Shown one piece after another: positions 8,974 through 19,100 of a DNA stretch of 64,000 bases. Made by a program: the position numbers and the translations under genes. Location: NCBI RefSeq assembly GCF_007097395.1, contig NZ_VKDC01000003.1, positions 215,510 through 279,509 on the forward strand, read 5' to 3'. This DNA is from Fulvivirga sp. M361. Lineage in GTDB: Bacteria; Bacteroidota; Bacteroidia; Cytophagales; Cyclobacteriaceae. A model generated the notes under the pieces. It did no database searches, was not told where the DNA came from, and saw only the letters and a list, made by a program, of their open reading frames with translations. Every line of letters begins with the position of its first letter. The first letter of the stretch is position 1.

Positions 8974-10353
8974 GTGAAAAATACGGCTGCATTCTTGTTG
9001 ATAATGTTGTCTGTTGTGCTGGAAGTACAGGCCCAAACTCATGAAGACCGCTATCGGCCTACGGACTGGCCGGACCATGTCATTCTAAATTTGACAGAGG
9101 AGGGAAATGAAAGAACGATCACCTGGAGAACAGATACTTCAGCCGGACCACAGTCAGTACAGTGGCTGGTGGCGGATGCCTCTTCTAATCTGGAAGAAAA
9201 AGCAAAAACAGCCGCTGCTCATTCGGAAATGATACAGACGGAGGAGGTACTGGCGCAATACAGTACATATCACTTTAAAGGTCTGACGGCCGGAATAACT
9301 TATGCCTATCGTGTGGGAGCGAAAGAGCACTGGAGTGAGTGGTATCAGTTTAATATTCCCCACGAGGACCAGGCTTTCACCTTTCTTTATTTCGGTGATG
9401 CACAGAATGACATGCGTGACCTGTGGTCGCGTTGTATCCGAAAGGCCACTGACCTTTCAGAAGAAGTCGATTTCATGCTCCACGCCGGTGATATGGTAGA
9501 TTTTGCCAGTGCCAACCGGGAGTGGGGAGAGTGGTTCTTTGGGGGTGGATGGATGTTCGCCTCTACACCACAAGTGCCTGTGGCAGGTAATCATGAGTAT
9601 GTCAGGAAAAACGGGCAACCGGCTTTGAATCATTATTGGAGAGCTTCATTTACTGTTCCGTTAAATGGTCCGGCCGGGCTGGAGGAAACGGTTTATTACT
9701 TTGACTATGAAAATGTACGGTTTATTGTTCTTGACAGTCGCGATATGCTCATTGATGATGAGCATGCAAAGAGGCAGGCCCACTGGTTGGAAACATTATT
9801 GAAAAATAATGATCAAAAATGGACCATTATAAGTCACCATCACCCCATTTACTCTGCCCGGGCCAATCGAGGGGATTACAAAGTACGAGCCTGGCTGGAA
9901 CCTCTATACGATAAATACGGTGTAGACTTGGTGCTACAGGGGCATCATCATTCTTTCGCCAGGGGGCGTGGCGAAAAGGAAGTAGGAAAAGAAATGTTTT
10001 CCGGTCCGGTCTATTACGTTTCTAACAGTGGCCCAAAAATGTATGACACCAATTTTGCCCCCTGGATGGAACGTGTAGGTACTGATGTGCAGCTATTTCA
10101 CCAGGTCAAAGTGGTGGACAATACCATTGAAGTATTGACGTATCTGGTCAACGGGGAGCTTTACGATCATATCAAACTAACGAAACGAGCTAACGGGGAT
10201 AAAGAATTTCATGAGATTGCCATAGAGGGTATAAAAGAACGGCTTGATTTTTCACATGCCAGTTATGGAGCGGACATTGACCTGGGAGAGGAAAATAGAA
10301 AGCGTTTCAAAAAAATGGCGGAGGAGTATCTGAGGAAAAGACAGAAGCGATAG
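8974..10353 (+). CDS. Purple acid phosphatase-like metallophosphoesterase, secreted
   Basis: A 459-residue protein with a GTG start one base after the MIOX stop and a clear signal peptide ending VQAQ. An N-terminal fibronectin-like domain (about residues 30-125) precedes a calcineurin-like domain with ligands in YFGDAQ (about 139), HAGDMVD (about 170), AGNHEY (about 206), SHHHPIYS (about 289) and GHHHSFARG (about 324). This order is typical of purple acid phosphatases, which include plant phytases. In this operon it could remove phosphate from inositol phosphates in the periplasm before inositol uptake. A general phosphomonoesterase or phosphodiesterase is equally compatible with the motifs. 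Confidence 0.85.
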   Translation: MKNTAAFLLIMLSVVLEVQAQTHEDRYRPTDWPDHVILNLTEEGNERTITWRTDTSAGPQSVQWLVADASSNLEEKAKTAAAHSEMIQTEEVLAQYSTYHFKGLTAGITYAYRVGAKEHWSEWYQFNIPHEDQAFTFLYFGDAQNDMRDLWSRCIRKATDLSEEVDFMLHAGDMVDFASANREWGEWFFGGGWMFASTPQVPVAGNHEYVRKNGQPALNHYWRASFTVPLNGPAGLEETVYYFDYENVRFIVLDSRDMLIDDEHAKRQAHWLETLLKNNDQKWTIISHHHPIYSARANRGDYKVRAWLEPLYDKYGVDLVLQGHHHSFARGRGEKEVGKEMFSGPVYYVSNSGPKMYDTNFAPWMERVGTDVQLFHQVKVVDNTIEVLTYLVNGELYDHIKLTKRANGDKEFHEIAIEGIKERLDFSHASYGADIDLGEENRKRFKKMAEEYLRKRQKR

Positions 10354-10374
10354 TGTCAATCCAACGCCTGACTT

Positions 10375-10566
10375 TCCGCTCAAAAAGCAGTAGGCAAGCA
10401 TCCAATCTCAACATCCAGCTACTAGCACCTAGCATCCAGTTACCAGCACCCAGCATCTAGCACCTAACTTCTCTACTCTTTGCTCTCTGCCCCAGGCTCT
10501 CCGCCCTCTGCCCCAGGCTCTCCGCCCTCTGCCCCAGGCTCTCCGCCCTCTGCCCCTGGCTCTCTC
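10375..10566. repeat. Low-complexity spacer with a 21-bp tandem repeat
   Basis: Between convergent genes lies a stretch of repeated short words (variants of AGCATCCAG and AGCACCTAG at about 10390-10468). A 21-base unit follows at 10485-10547 in three copies plus a partial fourth (CTCTGCCCCAGGCTCTCCGC, then C). An overlapping open frame here only encodes repeats of SAPGSPP and is not a gene. Confidence 0.85.
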
Positions 10567-11791
10567 ATTCCATTCCTTCAAAGGCGGCTTTTAGCTTGTT
10601 GCTTTGTTCTAAAACATTATAGTTTTCCCAAAAGAGTGGGTCGTCTTTACCCAGGCTGGTGGCGAATAGCTGTTTGCTTTTGAAAGCGTCTTCTTTAGAA
10701 AATGGCTGTATATTTCTTTTCTTTAGATCAGTGGTGATAATATGAAGGCCCAGGTCCATTTGTTCTGTTGTCTGGGTGTATTCCATTAAATAATCAAATC
10801 CAAGACTAAGTCTTACCTGGCTTAACGCCCATTCAGTTCCATACAGGTCATAGTCTAATACCGCCCGCATTGAAGTGGCCGTAACATAGAAGGCTGACCC
10901 TTTACCGTTTTTTACATTTTTGCGGTTTAGAATATCAATACCGGAAGGCGTCATCTCAAATTCAATACGGATCACCGCCCTGGAGTCTGTTTCAATATAC
11001 ATTCTGCCCTGGTGAAAAGATTTGGGGGAGTCTTTTCGCGGATTGAACGATATGATATAAACATCCATTCCATTGTAATTGGTGATATCAGTCAGCTCAT
11101 AATGGAACAGGTTAATTTTTTTGTTGGATAAGAAATTGCGCCTTCTTTTGATGAAATCATAGGAATTGAATGCGGTAGGACCAGCCCTGACAGCAGGGGG
11201 TTGCCTGGTTTTATCGCTTGCCAGCTTGCCGTCCCGTTTTCTTCCTTTAATGACCTTTACCTGGTCTTCTTTTATGCTTTTCTTGTCATAACCTGTTTTA
11301 TAAGTGCTGATCACACCTTCCAGGTAGCTGTAGTATTCATCACTGATCTTTACAGATTCATTGTAAAATCCGGTCAACTGTGTTGGGTTTCTGCCATAGT
11401 TGTCGGGTATTTTACGGATTACTTCTTTTAACAGTACTTCGGGGTTTATATCAGTAACTACCACTTCTTCGAGTATTTTGCTCTCCGGGATAAGTATTAC
11501 TTCAAGGAAACTGCTTTCAATGGATGGGACGGGGATCAACTGAGTCGTATAACCAATGGCGCTAATGGAGACGGTGTCGGTTTTTGACGACATCGGGATC
11601 TTGAAAGAAAACTCACCATCTTCATTCACTACAGTGCCTATCGACCGGTTTTTAAGCGTAACATGGCTGTAAGGAACAGGTTCTTCTGATGCTTTGTCAT
11701 AGACTGTACCCCTTACCACTAAAAAATCTGTAGATTGGGCTTTTACTATTCCTAAATGACTTAGAAAAAATAAGACAAAAATATATCTCAT
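10565..11791 (-). CDS. Carboxypeptidase-regulatory-like domain protein
   Basis: A 408-residue protein with a signal peptide ending VKAQ. It has a carboxypeptidase D regulatory-like (transthyretin-like) domain at about residues 25-105, with VRGTVYDKASEEPVPYSHV, GTVVNEDGEF and ILEEVVV. After it comes a large Bacteroidota-specific region beginning PEVLLKEVIRKIPDNY and continuing with YIETDSRAVIRIEFE, which resembles the curved beta-sheet C-terminal half of many uncharacterised outer-envelope proteins. It is probably periplasmic or outer-membrane associated. Function is unknown. The gene ends at the repeat spacer and is convergent with the phosphatase gene. Confidence 0.8.
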   Translation of the reverse strand: MRYIFVLFFLSHLGIVKAQSTDFLVVRGTVYDKASEEPVPYSHVTLKNRSIGTVVNEDGEFSFKIPMSSKTDTVSISAIGYTTQLIPVPSIESSFLEVILIPESKILEEVVVTDINPEVLLKEVIRKIPDNYGRNPTQLTGFYNESVKISDEYYSYLEGVISTYKTGYDKKSIKEDQVKVIKGRKRDGKLASDKTRQPPAVRAGPTAFNSYDFIKRRRNFLSNKKINLFHYELTDITNYNGMDVYIISFNPRKDSPKSFHQGRMYIETDSRAVIRIEFEMTPSGIDILNRKNVKNGKGSAFYVTATSMRAVLDYDLYGTEWALSQVRLSLGFDYLMEYTQTTEQMDLGLHIITTDLKKRNIQPFSKEDAFKSKQLFATSLGKDDPLFWENYNVLEQSNKLKAAFEGME

Positions 11792-11841
11792 TAACTAAAG
11801 GGTTATGCAGTAAGGAATGTTGAATTCTGATCTTAAGACTA

Positions 11842-12264
11842 TTATTTACTACAGGTGGCCTGGAAATCTACCACCTCCGCATTTTCTTCAGATTTGGCCC
11901 GTGTTACCATTGCCAGGGCAAGCTTTTCATCCTGGATCTTTTTTAGCGGGTCTTCGCCCGAATAGCTTTCGTCAACATTCTTTCGGATCCATTTTTCCGC
12001 TTGCCTTAAGAGTTTCCTGTACTTTGGTGACTTTACACAACAGTCAATGACGAACATATTACTCACAACCCTTTTAGCTCCTTTATTTACCTTGGCATCC
12101 ATCCATACATACCAGGTATCACTTTCGGCAGCAGTATCTGTGGATTGACTTCTCCCACTTGTAGCGCTACTTAAAAAAGTGATTATCATAAGTATTTGTA
12201 AGAAATACAAAGTTGAAAAACGTGAACTATAAAGTTTCAATACTGACATTAATTGGTTTTGCAT
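11842..12264 (-). CDS. Hypothetical exported protein
   Basis: A 140-residue protein with an N-terminal hydrophobic segment (FLQILMIITFLSSATSG) that looks like a signal peptide. The translation may start at the first ATG or at the Met six residues in. The mature part contains DCC and a final cysteine (FQATC) and is rich in lysine and glutamate (AEKWIRKNVDESYSGEDPLKKIQ). I recognise no family. It lies 50 bases upstream of the CarboxypepD_reg-like gene on the same strand and may be in the same operon. Confidence 0.6.
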   Translation of the reverse strand: MQNQLMSVLKLYSSRFSTLYFLQILMIITFLSSATSGRSQSTDTAAESDTWYVWMDAKVNKGAKRVVSNMFVIDCCVKSPKYRKLLRQAEKWIRKNVDESYSGEDPLKKIQDEKLALAMVTRAKSEENAEVVDFQATCSK

Positions 12265-12321
12265 GGAGATGTGAATTTGCTATACGTTTGAAACGAAAAG
12301 AATAGCAACAGGTTTGATCAA

Positions 12322-13611
12322 TTATCTTTTAATTATCCGATGGGTAACCAAACGCTTATCTTGCACAACGGTAAGAATATAAATGCCTGGGCTTAATCCG
12401 CTGATGTCTATTTCTTTTGTTCTTGTCCATGTGTTCAAGGGTCGGCCTGCAAGATTAGTGATCTGTGTTTGATCCGGAACAGGCCCGGTGATAGTAAGGG
12501 TTTTTGTGGCTGGTTGTGGGTATACTACCTGGTTATTTTCATTCGGTATCTCCGTCGCCGTGATCTGGCATTCCAATGACATTATTCTTGCCCATAGATC
12601 ATTCAAAAAATTAACCGGTGCTAATTCCTGATCATCCTGTGCCCCTTGACGTATTAATATCATGCCATTTTGTGGTGAAATGCTAATGAATTGACCCTGT
12701 GATCCGGCTGCCGTATAAGTGTCGTCCGGTGCATCCGGTGTAAGCGGCCCTGTTAAGGAAGTTGGGCTCTCAGGAGTGATATGAGATGCTTTTCCATTTA
12801 ACCACCACAAATAACCATAAGAAGGGTTAAGCTCTTGCGAAGTGTTGATCATATCCTTGTAATAATCCATATCGGATAAGATAGGAGAGTCGTTCCATTG
12901 TCCCTCCGCTTGTACCATAAGGCCAAACCGTGCCATGTCCCTGGCGCGGCTTACAAAAAAACTATTAAAACCGGCTTTAACCCAGACCCCGGACATTCCT
13001 ATTTTTTCCTTTATGTGCGAATTGGTAAAAAGATTGAGATTTTCGGCAGCTGCATTCTCAATCACATTTCTTAGCAGTGAATATGGGCCATTATGATACA
13101 CCCATCGGGTTCCTGCATCTGTTTTGTAAATAAGGCATTCTGGCGAAGAGCAAAAGAAGTCGGTTTCATCTACTCCCGAAGTCATGGTCAGTTGATTTCT
13201 AATGGTGATCTTAGCTTCTTGTGCCGGAGTTAAACTCGTCCAGGCTGCCCCAAGGTAGTCGGACGTTTTATCATTGATATCGAGCAGGTTTTCTGCCTGG
13301 GCTATTCCGGTTAAAACAGCCATCAGGCTCTTGCCGGCAGAAAACCAGAACCATACACTGTCCTGCGTATAATTTCCGAAATATTTCTCTAATACGATCT
13401 TCCCGTCTTTGAGTAGCATAAAAGATTTACTCTGTTCCCGGGCCAGGTAATCGTACAACGCATCGATACTAGTCTCGCACCAGTTGAAAGATGCAGGGTC
13501 GGTAGTTTCCCATACATCACTATTTAAAGGAGGGAAATAGAGTTCTTGAGGTTCCTGGGCATGGATAGAAAGTGTTAGTAAAGAAAACGTAAAAAAATAA
13601 AAATACTTCAT
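12322..13611 (-). CDS. Serine hydrolase (class C beta-lactamase fold) with T9SS tail
   Basis: A 429-residue protein with a signal peptide (ending IHAQ) and a beta-lactamase/PBP4* fold. The catalytic S-x-x-K is SAGK (S91, K94), the second motif is YHNGPYS, and AAGSQGQF takes the place of the usual HxG region. The C-terminal 70 or so residues (YPQPATKTLTI, DISGLSPGIYILTV, then a basic end RIIKR) are a type A sorting domain of the type IX secretion system, so the enzyme is probably exported to the surface or medium. Family members include esterases, D-aminopeptidases and 6-aminohexanoate-oligomer hydrolases. The substrate is unknown. Confidence 0.85.
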   Translation of the reverse strand: MKYFYFFTFSLLTLSIHAQEPQELYFPPLNSDVWETTDPASFNWCETSIDALYDYLAREQSKSFMLLKDGKIVLEKYFGNYTQDSVWFWFSAGKSLMAVLTGIAQAENLLDINDKTSDYLGAAWTSLTPAQEAKITIRNQLTMTSGVDETDFFCSSPECLIYKTDAGTRWVYHNGPYSLLRNVIENAAAENLNLFTNSHIKEKIGMSGVWVKAGFNSFFVSRARDMARFGLMVQAEGQWNDSPILSDMDYYKDMINTSQELNPSYGYLWWLNGKASHITPESPTSLTGPLTPDAPDDTYTAAGSQGQFISISPQNGMILIRQGAQDDQELAPVNFLNDLWARIMSLECQITATEIPNENNQVVYPQPATKTLTITGPVPDQTQITNLAGRPLNTWTRTKEIDISGLSPGIYILTVVQDKRLVTHRIIKR

Positions 13612-13691
13612 GGTTGATCAGTTCTACTCTTTAGACCATTGAGCGATCAAAAAGTTTAATGTTCCAGGAGTTCAGTGGGAAGTTAAGAGGG

Positions 13692-16022
13692 TTAATCATT
13701 CAGTATTTCAAATTTTTTGATCAATTCGTTGCCTTCTTCATCTACTATGATCAACTCGTGCATCCCCTTTTTTTCACTAATTTCCATTTGATGAAAATCA
13801 CGAGTCATTCCTAGAAATGAGCCATCCAGGTGCCAAAAAATCTGAAGGCCGGGGTTCCGGTGGGCTAGCTCAAACACCACACCTCCGCGTGTCCCGTCTA
13901 ATTCTATGGGTATAAATAGCTTATCGGAGTTTTTGGGATAGATCAATTCCATGGCGGCTGTTCGGTTGGCATCAGCACAGTCTTTGCGTAAAGGAGGTAA
14001 GGTGCGATAAAAAGGGGACGTTCTTTTGAAATACCACTCCTGGACAGGTGGTAAAACAAACCAACTCGCATTTTTTATGTTCGAGGGGGGCTCACAGTTC
14101 GTGTTTACCTGCCATTGTTCATCCTGGCTTAGATGTACCACTTTATGAAAAGGACAGCCCAGCATTTTGGAAACAGCTTTAGGTACCCAGGTAGTGTCTG
14201 TGCTGTTACATCGGGTGGAAGACGGGTATCCGCTTTTGACGCATACTGTGGCCTGCACCATGTCATCATAGGGAGGAAAGAACCAGTCAGATGTTTTCAA
14301 TAAGGTAAAGAGGTCAAACATCAAGGGAGCCGCTGCGGTGACTCCCGTGAGCCCCGTCCGTCCCTCGCCATCGGCATTTCCCACCCAAACGGCTACTACA
14401 TATTCTGCGGTTACGCCCACGGCCCATGCGTCTTTATTCCCAAAGCTGGTCCCTGTTTTCCAGGCCACCTGACGACTGGACCGGAAAGATTGCCATCCAT
14501 CCTCACTTACCGGCCGGCTTACTTGTGTCATGGCTTTGAAAGTGTGGTATATTGCTCCTGCAGACAGGTATTTGGTATTTCTAGGATAGCTGCTTAGTGT
14601 GGGAGTTATGAGATCCGTTTTAAAAAAATCATTGGATGAATATTCCACTCCCTGGTTTTTTAGTACCCTGGCCATTCCACCATACATATTAGCGAGGTCG
14701 ATCAATCTGGCTTCAGCACCACCCAGGATCAATGAGAGACCATAATGATTGGAGGGATAAACCAGGGTGGACATACTCATATTTTTCAGATCGTTATAGA
14801 ATCGGTCTACCCCATATTGCTGAAGCATGCGTACAAAAGGGATGTTCAGTGACCGGTATAACGCTTCATCCGCTTTAACTGCTCCATCGAACGAAGGGAA
14901 ATAGTTTTTAGGTGCGTAACCTGATAAGTAAGTAGGTACGTCAGGCACAAGCATGTTAGGCAATAACTCTCCATGTGTTAATGCAGCCGCATACAAAAAT
15001 GGTTTTAGAATACTACCGGTACTTCTGGGGGCGATCACTACATCTACGGCATTATCATGGTTTTTGCCGGTAGTAGCGTTGCCCACATACGAAATGATAC
15101 TACCGTCCTCCACTTTTAAAATGAGTGCAGCTCCATTGTAAACCTCATTGTAGGATAGCTGTGAGACATGATCGTTCAGTATGCGCTGGGTCTGTCTTTG
15201 GAGATTGGGTTTAAGGTTACTTTGTATTCTTTGCCCTCTGTGCCTGCTATATATTCTGTCCAATGCGTGAGGGGCTACCTGTGGCAGGGGATAGGGACGT
15301 TCTGGAAGGGGCTCTAACTTTGCCAATCGATTGGTTTCATCATCCAGGATATCTTTTGATAATAGCCTGTCGAGTAGGAAATCCCGCTTTTGTTTTAACA
15401 GCTCTTTATTTTTACCCGGATAGATCAGCGAGGGAGCATTCGGCAATACTGCCAATACCGCATATTCTGCCCAGGAAAGCTCATAAGGAGATCTTCCAAA
15501 ATAGCGCCAGGAAGCGGCTTCCAGTCCTACTACATTTCCACCAAAAGGAGCATTTCCTGCATACAGGTTAAGAATTTCATCTTTGCTCAGGTTAGTCTCC
15601 AGGTGAAGTGCGATGAACGTTTCCAACAGTTTCTGCCAATAGTTTCGTGGCTTTCCGGCACGAAGCAGACGTGCCACCTGCATCGTAATCGTACTACCTC
15701 CCTGCACGATCTTACCTTCGCGAAGGTTTACGAGCAGCGAACGTAGTACCGCTACAGGGTTGATGCCAGGATGATATTCAAAGTATTGGTCTTCAAACTG
15801 AAGAATGCAAACTTTGAAACGATGTGGCACTGAGTCAGTAGCTGGGAAACGCCACTGCCCGTCTTCAGCTATACGAGCGCCAAGCAGGTCCCCATTTGAT
15901 GCTTCTAATACAGTGGATGTAGGTGTTGTAAAAGAGGGTTCAGGAAGTATAAACCGAGAGATCATCAGCAAAGTCAAAACGACAATGCCAAACCACTTTA
16001 TACTCTTTTTCCAATTTACCAT
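13692..16022 (-). CDS. pbpC: Penicillin-binding protein 1C
   Basis: A 776-residue bifunctional peptidoglycan synthase with an N-terminal membrane anchor. The GT51 transglycosylase domain has its catalytic glutamate in FEDQYFEYHPG (about residue 76) followed by QGGSTITMQVARLL. The transpeptidase has SxxK as STGSILKP (about residue 334) and KTG as WKTGTSFGNKDAW (about residue 521). A C-terminal BiPBP_C-type beta domain of about 90 residues completes the PBP1C architecture. The gene lies downstream of, and on the same strand as, the alpha-2-macroglobulin gene. This pairing is the same as E. coli yfhM-pbpC, where the A2M protein is thought to protect the envelope while PBP1C repairs it. The intergenic spacer is a low-complexity repeat. 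Confidence 0.93.
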   Translation of the reverse strand: MVNWKKSIKWFGIVVLTLLMISRFILPEPSFTTPTSTVLEASNGDLLGARIAEDGQWRFPATDSVPHRFKVCILQFEDQYFEYHPGINPVAVLRSLLVNLREGKIVQGGSTITMQVARLLRAGKPRNYWQKLLETFIALHLETNLSKDEILNLYAGNAPFGGNVVGLEAASWRYFGRSPYELSWAEYAVLAVLPNAPSLIYPGKNKELLKQKRDFLLDRLLSKDILDDETNRLAKLEPLPERPYPLPQVAPHALDRIYSRHRGQRIQSNLKPNLQRQTQRILNDHVSQLSYNEVYNGAALILKVEDGSIISYVGNATTGKNHDNAVDVVIAPRSTGSILKPFLYAAALTHGELLPNMLVPDVPTYLSGYAPKNYFPSFDGAVKADEALYRSLNIPFVRMLQQYGVDRFYNDLKNMSMSTLVYPSNHYGLSLILGGAEARLIDLANMYGGMARVLKNQGVEYSSNDFFKTDLITPTLSSYPRNTKYLSAGAIYHTFKAMTQVSRPVSEDGWQSFRSSRQVAWKTGTSFGNKDAWAVGVTAEYVVAVWVGNADGEGRTGLTGVTAAAPLMFDLFTLLKTSDWFFPPYDDMVQATVCVKSGYPSSTRCNSTDTTWVPKAVSKMLGCPFHKVVHLSQDEQWQVNTNCEPPSNIKNASWFVLPPVQEWYFKRTSPFYRTLPPLRKDCADANRTAAMELIYPKNSDKLFIPIELDGTRGGVVFELAHRNPGLQIFWHLDGSFLGMTRDFHQMEISEKKGMHELIIVDEEGNELIKKFEILND

Positions 16023-16025
16023 AAT

Positions 16026-16150
16026 ATTGCTCTATGCTCCATGCCCTAAGCCCTGGCTCAAAAGCAACAGGCAAAAAGCAGTCGACAAGCACCCAATGTC
16101 AAAAACCTATACCCGGCACTTGCCCCCATGCTCCATGCCTTAAACCCTAT
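16026..16150. repeat. Low-complexity word-repeat spacer
   Basis: The 130 bases between the A2M stop and the PBP1C start consist of recurring words such as GCTCCATGCC, CCTAAGCCCTGG and CCTTAAACCCTATGCCC. It resembles in style, but not in sequence, the spacer at 10375-10566. No coding signal is present. Confidence 0.7.
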
Positions 16151-16153
16151 GCC

Positions 16154-19100
16154 CTACTCCCCGGGCCGCACCACTTCCACCCATTGTCCTGCGGTACGTG
16201 CGAATATCTCGTTATCATACATAGATTCTGCCGATACGGCTGACAGGTAATATTTCCCCAGGTAGGCAGCATTAAGCATCACCCGAAAAGTTTTTGTATG
16301 GTTACCTGAATTATAGGTAGTATACCTGTACAGATCGAAATAAGTAAGCACTCTGTCATCACGAATATCCTGGTAATCAGGGATGTCAGCTGTATGTACG
16401 GATTGAGTGCCATCCATTCGCGTATTCAGTATTTCCCAACCTGATGGAAATATCTGGGTCAGGGCCATGTTTTCCAGTCTTAGGTTTGGATTGTTATGAC
16501 TTACCGTAACCTCTGCCATGAAATCGGTTCCCTGTTCAATCTTAGTGGGGTCCAGATTTTGGTCATCCATCGTTAAGTAATTCACATATATTTCCAGGTT
16601 GCTCTGTGCGCTGGTTTCATTGCCCATAGGTGGTACGCCTGATATCGCCATTCGTGCAAAAAGTACACCCTCTCCTTTATTGGTAATACTTGCAGTTCCC
16701 TGTTTCGTTTTCGTGTTTTCAACCTGTATGAGTCTTAAAGGCAATGTAGAAGTCAGGTTGTCTTTTTGCTTCCCGATTTCATAGCTGAATTTCATCGCTT
16801 TGGAAGTACCATCCGACCCTGCAAACTTTACCATGGCCATCAGACAGTAAGCAGTAGATTGAGTACTTAACCATCGCTTGCCTGAGAGGGCAGAAGAAAT
16901 ACTTTTTACCAGAGTGATAGCTTCGGTGCGCCGATCCATAACACTCATAGCTTCCAGCACCATGGCATTGTCACGATCTATTGATCCGTAGGTGTAGCTG
17001 TCATTGCCTTTGGTAGGTACGTAAGTATGTACATTGGCAATCATTTTTTGAGCGGTTTGCTGCTGTCCGGCCAGGTGGTACGTCATCGCCAGGCGCCATA
17101 TGCCGGTGGCACCAAGTTTGTTATCCGCTTTTAACCGGTTCATGGCCCCTATCTCCGGTTTTCCGGCAAGGGCCAGGGTGTACAAACGATAGACCTGTGC
17201 AAAATCATACCTGTAGTTGACATGACGGCCCCTGGAGTCAGTGGTTTTCACCGGGTTGTAATTTCGTGCGGTACGTTTTTGATATTGGATCCATTTGTTT
17301 TTCATGCCAATGGGAAGCGTAAAGCCCTTGGCTTCGGCCTCTAACATAAAATGACCTGCATAGCTGGTGGCCCAATCACTTGAACGCGTGCCGTTTGGCC
17401 AGTAGCTGAATCCACCATCACTGTACTGAAAAGAATTTAATTTTCGAAGCGCTGATTTAATATTGTCTGACATACGGGCCTCTACACGGCTGTCCACCTC
17501 CATTACATCCCCAATGTATAACTGAGGGAAAGCTTTGGAAGTAGTTTGTTCAATACATCCATGTGGATAGCCGATGAGGTATTTGAGCCTTCGTTCGAAG
17601 TCAATGGGTGGAATGTTGGAAAGCTCCAACGTGGCAGCATTAGTGCCATCCACGCCAAAAAAGCTATAGGCCAGCTCTGAAGTTTTGCCTGGTTCAATAA
17701 CAGTTTCTACAAAATCCGTGGCTTCCGGGTTGGGGTTACGGACTTCCAGCTCTATCTCATGACTTGCTTTTTCACGGCCACTGCTTACTATGACTTTTAC
17801 CGTTCCCTTACCTATAGCTGAAGCCACGTCCAGTTCAAAATTTACCACCTGATCACCTGGTTGGTCAAAACGAATGGTCTGTGTATGGGTATACCCTTTT
17901 TTGAAAAGTGTATTGGCCTCTACCTGTACTTTTACCTCTTTGATCTTTTTCTCCATAGCAAATACAGTGACCGGCAGTTTTACAGACTCTTCGGGACCAA
18001 GCACACGTGGGAGCGTAGCCAGTACCATGAGCGGTTTTTTCACCGGAGTGGTTTTTTCCGCATTTCCATAAGCCCCATCCTGACCGGCTATGACCATAGT
18101 ACGGACAGAGCCTACGTAGTTAGGAATATCAATTTCATGGACATTTTTATCACCACTTTCCAATTCATAGGGGCCTAAATAACGTACCATGGGCTTAAAG
18201 CGATTCACACTTTCTTTTTCATCAGCAGCTGCTTCTTCATCACCACCAATACTTAGCAAGCGTTCCAGCTTTCCGCCATAAGCCCCGATGACCTGGTCAT
18301 ACAGGTCCCATGTTTTTACCCCCAATGCTTCCCTGGCATAGAAAACCGGGTGTGGATTTGGTGTGCGGAAACGAGTAAGGTCAAGTAAGCCATCATCTAC
18401 TATGGCCAGAGTGTACGTCATGGGCTTACCGCCTTTTTCCGATATTCTTACCTTTATTTTGGATTCGGGCTCCAGTTCGTCGGGCATGTTTATGACCGGT
18501 TCCAGGTGGGTCTGTGGATCTTCCACCAGTAGTGGGATCACCCCATACAGTCGGATAGGCAAGTTATTTTCATGAACATGAGGCTGTAACATGGTAACAC
18601 TGACAAAGGCATTAGGCGCCATATCGGGAGTTATGGTTAAATTGTGAGTAATTTCACCTTCACTCACTTCCAGCCAGCTGGCTTCTATCACTTTTGATCC
18701 CGATTCCACCGTAAGTAATGCGCGCCCATTGCCGCTGGAAGGAATGGATATTTTAGCTGTTTCCCCAACGCTGTATTTTTCTTTATCAGAAGAAAATGAA
18801 AGCATGGAAGCCCCACCGGGATTTTCGCGCTTTCCTCTGCCTGCCCATCCGGGCCAGTCCACATAGACAATTTTTCCGGTGCTATGCCCGCTTTTTCGGT
18901 CCGTAACACGGATCATATATCTTCCCCAGTCCGGGTATTCTATTTTAAAACTGAATGTTCCTTTGCCGTTGACGGTTTTAGCTTTAAACTTTTGGAGCCA
19001 GTTTTTATAGGAACTACCTACATAATTTGCCAGGTATTCATCAGAGGAATCCCACCACCATCTCCAGTTAAGTTTATACACGCTTACGTCCATGCCGTCT

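Noticed and set aside
10480..10683. Open frame with SAPGSPP repeats
   Set aside because: It only translates the 21-bp tandem repeat and then runs antisense into the CarboxypepD_reg-like gene.
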